Positions 26,159 through 33,857 of a stretch of 64,000 bases of DNA are shown one piece after another. The translations under genes and the position numbers were made by a program. The DNA comes from Streptomyces sp. NRRL WC-3742 (GTDB lineage: Bacteria > Actinomycetota > Actinomycetes > Streptomycetales > Streptomycetaceae), in the NCBI RefSeq assembly GCF_000720635.1, contig NZ_JOCF01000012.1:65844-129843 (forward strand). The letters are read 5' to 3'. Each line of letters starts with the position of its first letter. Position 1 is the first letter of the stretch. The notes below the pieces were generated by a model. That model had not been told where the DNA came from. It made no database searches and saw nothing but the letters and a program-made list of their open reading frames with translations.

Positions 26159-26481
26159 TGCCCCCCGCCCTGGACCCGCTGCTCCAGCACCCCACCCGGC
26201 TGACCGTCCTCGCCTTCCTCTCCGCCTGCCACGAGGCCGAGTTCGGCGCGGTGCGCGACCACTGCGAGGTCTCCGACTCGGTGCTGAGCAAGGCCGCGAC
26301 CGCCCTGGAGGAGGCCGGCTACCTGACCGTCAAGAAGGGCTACGTCGGCAAGCGCCCCCGCACCTGGCTCGCCGCCACCCGCACCGGCCGGGCGGCCCTC
26401 GCCGGCCAACTCGCAGAATTCCAGCGGATGGTGGCAGCCGCCGAGGCCGCCGGCTCCCAACACTCCACCACCGCGGGCTGA
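26158..26481 (+). CDS. Winged-helix transcriptional regulator (107 aa)
   Basis: Compact winged HTH: HPTRLTVLAFLSACHEAEF, recognition helix SDSVLSKAATALEEAGYL, wing VKKGYVGKRPRTWLAATRTG and a C-terminal dimer helix. This is the MarR/PadR-like HTH_34 type often encoded with small multi-spanning membrane proteins. It probably binds the dyad at 25623-25643 and represses its own operon. Only one base separates its end from the convergent gene at 26483. Confidence 0.88.
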   Translation: MPPALDPLLQHPTRLTVLAFLSACHEAEFGAVRDHCEVSDSVLSKAATALEEAGYLTVKKGYVGKRPRTWLAATRTGRAALAGQLAEFQRMVAAAEAAGSQHSTTAG

Positions 26482-26482
26482 T

Positions 26483-27478
26483 TCACCGTGCCCGCCGCCA
26501 GCTGATCCTGTCGTGCGGCCCGTGCGGCCCGGTGGTGACCAGCGCCGTCAGCTCGTGCAGCACCGGTGTCGGATCGCGCCGCAGCTGCACGGGCGTGGTC
26601 CGCACCACCGGCAGCCCGGCGGCCGTCAGCCGGTTGGCGCGGGTGAGGCCGTGCTCGTAGTCGGCCGGGCGCAGGTGCCAGGCGCGGGAGTCGATCTCCA
26701 GGGCCACGCAGGCGTGCGGCCAGTAGGCGTCGGGCACGGCGAGGAAGCGGCCGTCCAGGAACAGCACCGGGTTCCACAGCGGTTCGGGCAGGCCCGCGTG
26801 GGTGATCAGCTCGCGGGCCTCGCCCTCGACCACCGACCGCACCCCGGCCGTCAGCTCCTCCACCACCCGGGCCACCTGCGGCAGGCCCAGCGCACCGGGG
26901 CGGGCGAGCAACTGGTCCAGCAGTTCCCCGAGTTCGCACGCCCGGCGCTGCACCGCCTCCGCGCACAGCGCCCGGAACCGCCGCTGCCCGCTCTCCCGGG
27001 GCGCGAGGTCCGCCAGCGCCCGCGCCACCGTGGTGCCCCACAGCCCGTCCCCCCGCTCGACCCCGCCCGGCATCGGCCCGGACGCCCGGTGCACCCGGAC
27101 GAACCCGCGCTCCCCGACCCGCCGCCGCCCGGGGATCAGCACGTCCACCTCGGCGACGTCGGCCGGGTGCCCGGCGCTCGGCAGCCCGGCCTCCGCCAGT
27201 ACGACGATCCCGGTCAGCAGCACCTCCCCGGCCTGCGGCTCGCGCCCCTTCGGACTCGCGTACGCCAGTGCGGCGCGCATTTTCTGATGAGCCGTCAGTC
27301 GCCCGGTCTGCAGGCAGATCACCCGGGGCAGCACCTGCTGCCAGGGCCCGCCGGGGCGCAGCCGGTGGGCGATGGTCCCGGAGGGCACGCCGAGCCGGCG
27401 CAGCTGCGCCCGGGTGGCGACGTGCTGCTGGTCGGCGCCGAGCAGCACGAGCGGGTCGAGGGGGTTCGCGCGGGTCAT
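26483..27478 (-). CDS. AbiEi-like N-terminal and DUF559-like endonuclease-fold protein (331 aa)
   Basis: N-terminal VATRAQLRRLGVPSGTIAHRL with WQQVLPRVICLQTG matches the winged-helix domain of type IV AbiEi antitoxins and related proteins. The C-terminal part (about 230-320: LIPEP-type region, VALEIDSRAWHLRPADYEHGLTRAN, GLPVVRTTPVQLRRDP) has the E-x-D, H and VxR-x-T layout of the Vsr/DUF559 endonuclease-like fold. No AbiEii nucleotidyltransferase gene adjoins it, so it is likely a stand-alone protein. The ATG at 27478 is the best start. Streptomycete homologues are usually called hypothetical. Confidence 0.65.
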   Translation of the reverse strand: MTRANPLDPLVLLGADQQHVATRAQLRRLGVPSGTIAHRLRPGGPWQQVLPRVICLQTGRLTAHQKMRAALAYASPKGREPQAGEVLLTGIVVLAEAGLPSAGHPADVAEVDVLIPGRRRVGERGFVRVHRASGPMPGGVERGDGLWGTTVARALADLAPRESGQRRFRALCAEAVQRRACELGELLDQLLARPGALGLPQVARVVEELTAGVRSVVEGEARELITHAGLPEPLWNPVLFLDGRFLAVPDAYWPHACVALEIDSRAWHLRPADYEHGLTRANRLTAAGLPVVRTTPVQLRRDPTPVLHELTALVTTGPHGPHDRISWRRAR

Positions 27479-27590
27479 ACCCCGGTGCTGCCCGTCCGGA
27501 TCGGAGGTATGCGAAACATCAGCCTTGGGGGGAGTCCGGACAACAACGGTGTTGACGAACCCGGGTCCGGTCCGCTGGGCTGGGGCCCAT

Positions 27591-28544
27591 ATGACGACCG
27601 CACACACCGGCCCGGCGTTCGACGCCCTCAACGGCCTTTCCGTCGGCGACGCCCTCGGCGCGCAGATGTTCGTCCCGGCCACGGCCCGCGCCCACTTCGC
27701 CACCCGCACCGACCCGCCCGGCCCCTGGCCGTGGACCGACGACACCGAGATGGCCTGCTCGGTGTACGCCGCGCACACCGCGCGCGGCGCGATCGACACC
27801 GCCGAGCTCACCCACGCCTTCGCCCACCACCACGACTTCGACCGGGGCTACGGCCCGTCCGCGAACCGCCTGCTGCGGCTGATCCGCGAGGGCGGCGACG
27901 CGAAGGCGCTCGCCGCGGGGCTCTTCGACGGCCAGGGCTCGTACGGCAACGGCGCCGCGATGCGGGTGGCCCCGCTGGGGGCGGCGTACGCGCACGACCC
28001 GGCGGCCGTGGTCGGCCCCGCCGTCGACACCGCCGTCATCACCCACACCCACCCGCAGGCGGTGGACGGGGCGGTCGCGGTCGCCGTCGCAGCGGCCCTC
28101 GCCGCGCGGGCGCGCAGCGAGGCACCGACGCCGACAACGGCGACGACAACGGCGACGACAACAGCGACGACGGCGCCGAAGGGCTTCCTGGAGGCGGTGG
28201 TCGAGCTCACCCCGCAGGGCGCCGTACGCAGGGCCCTCGCCGAGGCGGTGGCCCTGCTGGGGCAGTCGGACGCGCAGGCGGTGGCCCGCCTGCTCGGCAA
28301 CGGCAGCCGCACCTCGGCCCTCGACACCGTCCCGTACGCCCTGTGGTGCGCGGCCCGGCACCTGACCGACTACCGCACCGCCGTGTGGGAGGCGATCGGG
28401 GCGGGCGGCGACATGGACACCGTCGCGGCGATCACCGGCGGCGTGGTCGCGGCCCGCACCGGCACCGCGGGCATCCCGCCCGAGTGGCTGGCCGCCCGCG
28501 AACCGCTGCCCGCCTGGGCGTTCCCGGAGCCGGCCGGGCCGTAG
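27591..28544 (+). CDS. ADP-ribosylglycohydrolase family protein (317 aa)
   Basis: DraG/ARH-type fold with the metal-binding motifs: GDALGAQ (residues 19-25), WTDDTEMA (48-55), SYGNGAAMRVAPLG and GGDMDTVAAITGG. The acidic residues of TDDT and GGDMDT bind the two Mg ions used to remove ADP-ribose from proteins or nucleic acid. Residues about 178-196 are an odd Thr/Ala repeat (TTATTTATTTATTAPK) encoded by a tandem ACGACAACGGCG repeat, in place of a normal loop. Divergent from the AbiEi-like gene. Confidence 0.92.
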   Translation: MTTAHTGPAFDALNGLSVGDALGAQMFVPATARAHFATRTDPPGPWPWTDDTEMACSVYAAHTARGAIDTAELTHAFAHHHDFDRGYGPSANRLLRLIREGGDAKALAAGLFDGQGSYGNGAAMRVAPLGAAYAHDPAAVVGPAVDTAVITHTHPQAVDGAVAVAVAAALAARARSEAPTPTTATTTATTTATTAPKGFLEAVVELTPQGAVRRALAEAVALLGQSDAQAVARLLGNGSRTSALDTVPYALWCAARHLTDYRTAVWEAIGAGGDMDTVAAITGGVVAARTGTAGIPPEWLAAREPLPAWAFPEPAGP

Positions 28545-28561
28545 CCCGGCCCGGACCGCGA

Positions 28562-28609
28562 CCCCGCAGCCCGGTAGCCCCGCAGCCCGGTAGCCCCGCA
28601 GCCCCGTAG
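28562..28609. repeat. Three tandem 16-bp repeats CCCCGCAGCCCGGTAG
   Basis: Copies at 28562, 28578 and 28594; the third has one change (CCCCGTAG end). They lie directly after the ADP-ribosylglycohydrolase stop codon, in the gap before the convergent acetyltransferase. Confidence 0.85.
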
Positions 28610-28627
28610 CCCCACACCCCAGCGCCC

Positions 28628-28656
28628 CCGCTCGGGCCGTCCCCCGGCCCGAGCGG
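28628..28656. terminator. Bidirectional hairpin between convergent genes
   Basis: Perfect 11-nt arms CCGCTCGGGCC / GGCCCGAGCGG with a 7-nt loop, between the ends of the ADP-ribosylglycohydrolase and GNAT genes. Confidence 0.65.
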
Positions 28657-28673
28657 CAGCCCGGCAGCCCGGG

Positions 28674-29408
28674 TCAGGCCGGGATCATCAGATGCCCGGC
28701 GCCAGTGCCGCCGTGTCTAAGACACTCCTGGTTGATCGACGGGTCCGGCGCGCTCGGCGAGGTGGCCGCGGCGATCCGCAGTTCGATGATGTCCCGCACG
28801 GCGGGCCACTCGTCGTCGAGGATCGAGTAGAACGCCGTCGAGCGCACGACCCCGTCCAGCCCGCGCGAGTGGGCCCGGCGCACCCCTTCGGAGGTGGCGC
28901 CGAGGCGCTCGATGGCGGTGCGGGAGCGCAGGTTGCGGGCGTCCGCGCGCAGCGAGATGCGCTGCACGCCCCAGGTCTCGAAGGCGTGGCGGAGCATCAG
29001 CAGCTTGGCCTCGGTGTTGATGCCGGTGCCCTGGGCGCGCGGCGAGAGCCAGGTGTTGCCGATCTCGGCCGCGTCGGGGACGGCCGTGGCCGGGTCGCCG
29101 AAGGGCACCCCGGGCGCGGGCGGCCACACCAGCGGGCCCTGCCAGTAGTCGAGTTCCAGGAACCGGGTGGATCCGACCACCCGGCCGTCCGCGGTGCTCA
29201 CCGTCGCGAACGGCACCGCCCGGCCGGCGGCCTGGTCCGCGAGGGCGCGCGCGACGTAGTCGCGGGCCGCTTCGAGGCCGTGCGGGACGGGGGTGAAGGC
29301 GTAGGTCGTACGGTCCTCGGCGCCGGCCTTGGCGATGGCCTCGGCATGGTGCGCGGCGAGGGGCTCCAGCCGCACGGTGCGGCCGGTGAGGATGACAGGT
29401 ACGGGCAC
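28674..29408 (-). CDS. GNAT acetyltransferase, RimL type (244 aa)
   Basis: Acetyltransf_3 family: starts LTGRTVRLEPLAAHHAEAIAKAG, then GRVVGSTRFLELDYW, the conserved AEIGNTWLSPRAQGTGINTEAKLLMLRHAFE acetyl-CoA binding region, and ISLRADARNLRSRTAIERLGATSEGVRR. The last 30 residues (APDPSINQECLRHGGTGAGH) are an extra tail beyond the usual domain. Substrate unknown, possibly a protein N-terminus or small amine. Monocistronic and leftward, with a 660-base non-coding gap behind it. Confidence 0.9.
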   Translation of the reverse strand: MPVPVILTGRTVRLEPLAAHHAEAIAKAGAEDRTTYAFTPVPHGLEAARDYVARALADQAAGRAVPFATVSTADGRVVGSTRFLELDYWQGPLVWPPAPGVPFGDPATAVPDAAEIGNTWLSPRAQGTGINTEAKLLMLRHAFETWGVQRISLRADARNLRSRTAIERLGATSEGVRRAHSRGLDGVVRSTAFYSILDDEWPAVRDIIELRIAAATSPSAPDPSINQECLRHGGTGAGHLMIPA

Positions 29409-30068
29409 GGAACCTTCGGTCCTTCATCGGTCGTAGGGCGCATCCCGCACCGAAGTGCGGCACGGGCTGCTGTGGACTGTTCGCCCCGGCCCGGAACCGC
29501 CCACCGGGTACCCGTGTGCGCCGGATCACTCCGGTCGGGCGGGGCGGGGGGCGGCGGCCCGGAACGGGCGGCGCGGTGCCGGAACGGACGCGGGTCCTCG
29601 GACCGGTCCGGCGGGATGAGCGAGGGGACAGTGTGCGTCCGCGAAATGGCCGAAGAGGGGAGGAGTGCGCGAAGGGAAGCAGGCGGCCAGGTGAAGGCAA
29701 GATGCGTCGTGGGTGACTGGCCGAGCATCGGACCGGGACGTGATCGACGGCGTTACGGACGACGTGACGACGACGCGACGATGCGAGGCAGCGAGAGGAC
29801 GATACCCGCCAGAAGGCGGTGCGTCACTTCGCGGCGCGCGAATGTCGTGACGACCCGCTGCGGCGGGCCCCGGAAGGGCCCTCCGCACACCCTGTGACCA
29901 GCGGTTTTGTACCCGGGTGCGATCATGGTCCGGGACGGCGGGCGAGGGAGGTCTCGAGCCGGGTCCGGGTGCACGGGAATTCCGGCGGCGCCCGGCACGC
30001 TGGAGTGGACGACAGGCCGGTGCGTCGGAGCGACGGCGGAGCGAGCAGAGATCGGGGTTGGGTGCGCG
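29409..30068. other. 660-base non-coding stretch between divergent genes
   Basis: Several open frames exist, but all have poor codon bias and no ribosome-binding site. The sequence is a purine-biased stretch of GAGG/GGCG words in 29530-29720 and then an A-containing stretch. I see no tRNA, riboswitch or strong hairpin. The promoters of both neighbours must be here; TTGTACCCGGG near 29909 is a weak -35 candidate for the PAC2 gene. Confidence 0.4.
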
Positions 30069-31013
30069 GTGCGTGACTTCCAGGCGCTGTACGAGCTGGA
30101 TCAGCAGGGCGTGGCCGCGGTGGCCACGGCCAACGCGCAGTTGCGCGACACCGGCGCGGGCCTCGTGCTGCTGCACCAGTTCGAGGGCTTCATGGACGCG
30201 GGGGAGGCCGGCGGCCAGGTGGTGGAGCACCTGCTGGAGACGGGTTCTCCGCAGGTGGTGGCCCGTTTCGACCACGACCGCCTGGTGGACTACCGGGCCC
30301 GGCGTCCCGCGATGGTCTTCGACCGCGACCGCTGGACGTCCTACGACCCGCCGGAGATCCTGCTCCAGCTGGTCCACGACGCGGCCGGCGCGCCGTTCCT
30401 GCTGCTCACCGGCCCGGAGCCGGACGTCGAGTGGGAGGGCTTCGCCCGGGCGGTGCGCGAGCTGGTCGAGCGCTTCGAGGTCCGGCTGAGCGTCGACTTC
30501 CACGGCATCCCCATGGGCGTGCCGCACACCCGCCCCGTCGGCCTGACGCCGCACGGCAACCGGCTCGACCTTGCGGCGGGGTACCCCCAGTGGTTCGAGC
30601 AGGCGCAGGTGCCCGGCAGCGCCCAGGCCCTGCTGGAGTACCGCCTGGCCGAGGCCGGGCACGACGTGCTGGGCTTCGCCGTCCACGTCCCGCACTACGT
30701 GGCCCGCTCCGCCTACCCGGCGGCGGCCGTGGTGATCCTGGAGGCCGTGCAGTCGGCCACGGGCCTGGTCCTGCCGGGCGCGGGCCTGCGCGAGCGCGTC
30801 GGAGAGGTGTACGCCGACATCGAGGAGCAGCTGGCCCAGGGCGACGGCGAGCTGCGCTCGGCGATCCGCGGCATGGAGGGCCAGTACGACGCGGTGGCCG
30901 GTTCGGAGGGCCGCGAGAGCCTGCTGGCCGAGCCGGTCGACCTGCCCTCGGCGGACGAACTGGGCCGCCGCTTCGAGGAGTTCCTGGCCGAGCACGAGCG
31001 CGGCGCGGAGTAG
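30069..31013 (+). CDS. PAC2 family protein (314 aa)
   Basis: Related to archaeal and eukaryotic proteasome-assembly chaperones of the PAC2 family. Motifs: [63 protein letters not shown] and [17 protein letters not shown], followed by a C-terminal helical domain. In actinobacteria it occurs near or together with proteasome functions, but none is in this window. The start is GTG 30069 (VRDFQALYE); an upstream in-frame Met region lacks coding bias. Codon use is normal throughout. Confidence 0.88.
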   Translation: MRDFQALYELDQQGVAAVATANAQLRDTGAGLVLLHQFEGFMDAGEAGGQVVEHLLETGSPQVVARFDHDRLVDYRARRPAMVFDRDRWTSYDPPEILLQLVHDAAGAPFLLLTGPEPDVEWEGFARAVRELVERFEVRLSVDFHGIPMGVPHTRPVGLTPHGNRLDLAAGYPQWFEQAQVPGSAQALLEYRLAEAGHDVLGFAVHVPHYVARSAYPAAAVVILEAVQSATGLVLPGAGLRERVGEVYADIEEQLAQGDGELRSAIRGMEGQYDAVAGSEGRESLLAEPVDLPSADELGRRFEEFLAEHERGAE

Positions 31014-31056
31014 AACCGGCGGAGTGGAACCGGCGGAGTGGATCCGATCGACGATC

Positions 31057-31087
31057 CGGGCCCGGCGGGAGTCATCCGCCGGGCCCG
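31057..31087 (+). terminator. Terminator after the PAC2 gene
   Basis: Perfect 12-nt arms CGGGCCCGGCGG / CCGCCGGGCCCG around a 7-nt loop, 43 bases past the PAC2 stop. A short direct repeat (GGCGGAGTGGA) lies between the stop and the hairpin. Confidence 0.7.
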
Positions 31088-31164
31088 TGCGTTGAGCCCT
31101 TGGTGCCCGGGGGACGGGCCGCCGCTACGAGCCCGCCCGTGACGCCGACCCTCCCGAGGACGCC

Positions 31165-32151
31165 ATGCCCAGGACCACCCGCCCGACCGCCGCGCTGACG
31201 GCCGGTCTGGCCGTCATGCTCCCGGCCGCCCTGCTGCTGACCGGCTGCACGAGCGGCGGCTCGGAGGGCGACGGCTTCGCGGGCGCCCTGCCCGCCCGCG
31301 AGCACGCGACGCCGACGCCCACCCCGCCGCCCACCTGGCCGTACGTGGCGCTCGGCGACTCGTACACGGCCGGGATGAGGATCTCCCCGCAGGTCGGTGA
31401 GCCGCGCGGCTGCTCCCGCTCCTCGGTCAACTACCCGTCCCTGGTCGCCAAGGCCCTCGGGCTGACCGCCGCCCAGTTCCAGGACGTCAGCTGCACCGGC
31501 GCCCGCACCGGGGACCTCACCGCCGCCCAGAGGACGGGGGACGGCTCCAACCCGGCCCAGTTCGAGGCCCTCACCCCGGCGACGCGGCTGGTGACCCTCG
31601 GCATCGGCGGCAACGACGCCGGTTTCATGGACGTCGTCACCGAGTGCGCCAAGGACAACCTGGTCGACGTGGTGAAGGGCCTCGTCGGGGCGCGCTCCGC
31701 CTCGCCCTGCCGCGACCACTTCGCCTCCGACGGCACCGACGAGGTTCAGCGCAAGGTCGAGGCGGCCGGCGACCGGGTCGGGCAGGCGCTGCAGGAGGTC
31801 AAGCGCCGCTCCCCGCAGGCCCGGGTCTTCGTGGTCGGGTACCCCTCGCTGCTGCCCGCCGACCCGGCGGTCTGCAAGCCGGTGCTCGGCAGCACCGTCA
31901 CCCCCGGCGACCTGGGCTTCCTCGTGGAGAAGGAGCAGCAGCTCAACGCCATGCTCAAGAAGCGCGCGGAGGCGGCCGGGGCGGTCTTCGTGGACGCGGC
32001 CGCGCCCTCCACCGGGCACGACATGTGCGCGGGGGAGGAGGCCCGCTGGATCGAGCCGCCGTTCCCGGCCGAGGGCCTGGCGCCCGTCCACCCCAACGCC
32101 AAGGGGCAGGAGGCCGTGGCCGCGGTCGTCCTCAAGGCCGTCAAGGGCTGA
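31165..32151 (+). CDS. SGNH/GDSL hydrolase lipoprotein (328 aa)
   Basis: Signal peptide with lipobox LLLTGC (lipidated Cys about residue 28), a Pro/Thr linker, then the GDSL domain: VALGDSYTAG (nucleophile Ser), GxND block GIGGNDAGF and the C-terminal Asp-x-x-His region GLAPVHPNAKGQ. Four additional Cys residues in the domain suggest disulphides, as in the secreted streptomycete SGNH lipases. It should act on ester bonds at the outer membrane face or cell wall. The ATG at 31165 has a GAGGACG site. Confidence 0.92.
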   Translation: MPRTTRPTAALTAGLAVMLPAALLLTGCTSGGSEGDGFAGALPAREHATPTPTPPPTWPYVALGDSYTAGMRISPQVGEPRGCSRSSVNYPSLVAKALGLTAAQFQDVSCTGARTGDLTAAQRTGDGSNPAQFEALTPATRLVTLGIGGNDAGFMDVVTECAKDNLVDVVKGLVGARSASPCRDHFASDGTDEVQRKVEAAGDRVGQALQEVKRRSPQARVFVVGYPSLLPADPAVCKPVLGSTVTPGDLGFLVEKEQQLNAMLKKRAEAAGAVFVDAAAPSTGHDMCAGEEARWIEPPFPAEGLAPVHPNAKGQEAVAAVVLKAVKG

Positions 32152-32189
32152 GCCCGGGGCGGGTTACCACCCGGCCACCCGGCCCCCGG

Positions 32190-32371
32190 CTACCGCCCGG
32201 CCACCCCCGGCCGGGCCTCGACCCGTTCGACGGCCTCGACGGGTATGCGGTGGAGGTCCCGCCCCGCTCGACGACCACGTGCAGCGGCTCCAGTCGGGCC
32301 TGGGCCCGGGTGCCGCGCAGCACCAGCGGGGGCATCTGCGGCGCGGGCGGTGATGAAGATCCTTCAGGCAT
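32190..32371 (-). pseudogene. Frameshifted remnant of a small conserved protein
   Basis: From an ATG at 32371 the frame reads MPEGSSS, then PPLVLRGTRAQARLEPLHVV, in a style conserved in actinomycete proteins. The frame then becomes a Ser/Pro/Gly string. In the -1 frame just downstream the sequence continues as RDLHRIPVEAVERVEARPG, which looks like the true continuation, and ends in TAG at 32190. This suggests a 2-base insertion (or 1-base deletion) near GAGCGGGGCGGG and an early truncation. A sequencing error could give the same picture. Confidence 0.45.
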
Positions 32372-32486
32372 GGCCGCAGGCTAGTGCCGCCGAGGGGCGT
32401 ATGGGGGAGGGTTCACGCTCCCGTCCACGCCCCTTCGTGCGCGGCTCACCCCGCGTGTCGGGGGCGCGGCGTACCGTGAGACGCAT

Positions 32487-33794
32487 ATGGACGACACCGC
32501 GCACCGCCTCGCCGCCCCGATCCCGTACGACCACGCCGCCGAGGCCCGCTGGGTCCCCGAACCGGACAAGCGCCCCGGCCGTACGGCGTTCCAGCGCGAC
32601 CGCGCCCGGGTGCTGCACTCGGCGGCGCTGCGGCGCCTGGCCGGTACCACGCAGGTCGTCGCCCCGATGCGCCGCGACTTCCCGCGCACCCGCCTCACCC
32701 ACTCCCTCGAATGCGCCCAGGTCGGGCGGGAGTTGGGCGCCGCCCTCGGCTGCGACCCGGACCTGGTGGAGACGGCCTGCCTCGCCCACGACATCGGCCA
32801 CCCGCCCTTCGGCCACACCGGCGAGGAGGCCCTCGACCAGGCCGCCGAAGCCTGCGGCGGCTTCGAGGGCAACGCCCAGTCGCTGCGCATCCTCACCCGG
32901 CTCGAGCCCAAGCGCTTCGCGCCCCAGGAGGAGCCCACGAGCCGGCTCGCGCCCTGGCCCGGCCGCGCCGTGGGCCTGAACCTGACCCGCGCCGCCCTGG
33001 ACGCCGCCACCAAGTACCCGTGGACGCGCGGCTCCCACCCCACCGACCCGGCCTCGCCCAAGTACGGCGTCTACGCCGACGACCTGCCGGTCTTCCGCTG
33101 GCTGCGGGCCGGCTCCCCGCCCGGGCGCAAGTGCTTCGAGGCCACCGTCATGGACTGGTCCGACGACGTGGCCTACTCCACCCACGACGTCGAGGACGGC
33201 CTCCAGGCCGGCCACATCGACCCGGCCGCCCTGCGCAGCCCGGAGGAGCGCGCCGAACTGTTCAAGGTCGCCGAGCGCTACGCCCGCGACGCCGAGCCCG
33301 AGGAGCTCGCCGCCGCGCTCGACCGGCTGCTCGCCCAGGACTGGTGGCCCGACGCCTACGACGGCACCGCCCGCGCCCGCGCCGGGCTCAAGGACCTCAC
33401 CAGTCAGCTCATCGGCCGCTTCTGCCTGGCCGCCGAGCAGGCCACCCGCGCCCGCTACGGCCCCGGCCGGCTCTCCCGCTACACGGCCGAGCTGGTGGTG
33501 CCCCGGGGCGTGCGGCTGGAGTGCGCGGTGCTCAAGGCCGTCGCCGTCCGGTACGTGATGCAGCGCGACGAGCAGGCGCAGCTGCGGGCCCGCCAGCGGA
33601 TCGTGATCGCCGAGCTGGCGTACGTACTGACCCAGCGCGCCCCCGAGGGCCTGGACCCGGTCTTCACGGCGATGTACCACGAGGCGGAGGACGACCGCGC
33701 CGCTCTGCGCACCGTCATCGACCAGATCGCGACCCTCACCGACGCCTCCGCCCTGGCCCTGCACGCCAACCTCGTCGGCTCCGCCTGGACGTAG
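32487..33794 (+). CDS. dgt: Deoxyguanosinetriphosphate triphosphohydrolase-like protein (435 aa)
   Basis: HD-domain enzyme that hydrolyses dNTPs to nucleoside and triphosphate. Signature: [32 protein letters not shown] (His72), [19 protein letters not shown] (His101, Asp102, His105, His110), then [32 protein letters not shown] carries the distal HD Asp. This is the dgt-2 type common in actinobacteria. ATG start; the stop is TAG at the beginning of a 17-nt repeat. It is followed 63 bases later by dnaG, the normal neighbourhood. Confidence 0.96.
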   Translation: MDDTAHRLAAPIPYDHAAEARWVPEPDKRPGRTAFQRDRARVLHSAALRRLAGTTQVVAPMRRDFPRTRLTHSLECAQVGRELGAALGCDPDLVETACLAHDIGHPPFGHTGEEALDQAAEACGGFEGNAQSLRILTRLEPKRFAPQEEPTSRLAPWPGRAVGLNLTRAALDAATKYPWTRGSHPTDPASPKYGVYADDLPVFRWLRAGSPPGRKCFEATVMDWSDDVAYSTHDVEDGLQAGHIDPAALRSPEERAELFKVAERYARDAEPEELAAALDRLLAQDWWPDAYDGTARARAGLKDLTSQLIGRFCLAAEQATRARYGPGRLSRYTAELVVPRGVRLECAVLKAVAVRYVMQRDEQAQLRARQRIVIAELAYVLTQRAPEGLDPVFTAMYHEAEDDRAALRTVIDQIATLTDASALALHANLVGSAWT

Positions 33795-33808
33795 GCCGTG
33801 TCTTTCGG
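33792..33808. repeat. 17-nt repeat TAGGCCGTGTCTTTCGG (copy 1)
   Basis: Starts exactly on the dgt TAG stop codon. The same 17 bases occur at 63903-63919, also starting on a TAG stop (of the WYL gene). A GC-rich imperfect hairpin follows before dnaG. Confidence 0.7.
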
Positions 33809-33857
33809 CTCAGGCGGCCCCGGCCGGAAACCCCGGCCGCCCCAGTAGACTTCCGGG

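Noticed and set aside
29409..30068. Hidden small genes in the 660-base gap
   Set aside because: All candidate frames are Arg/Gly-rich with no start signal and no similarity pattern.
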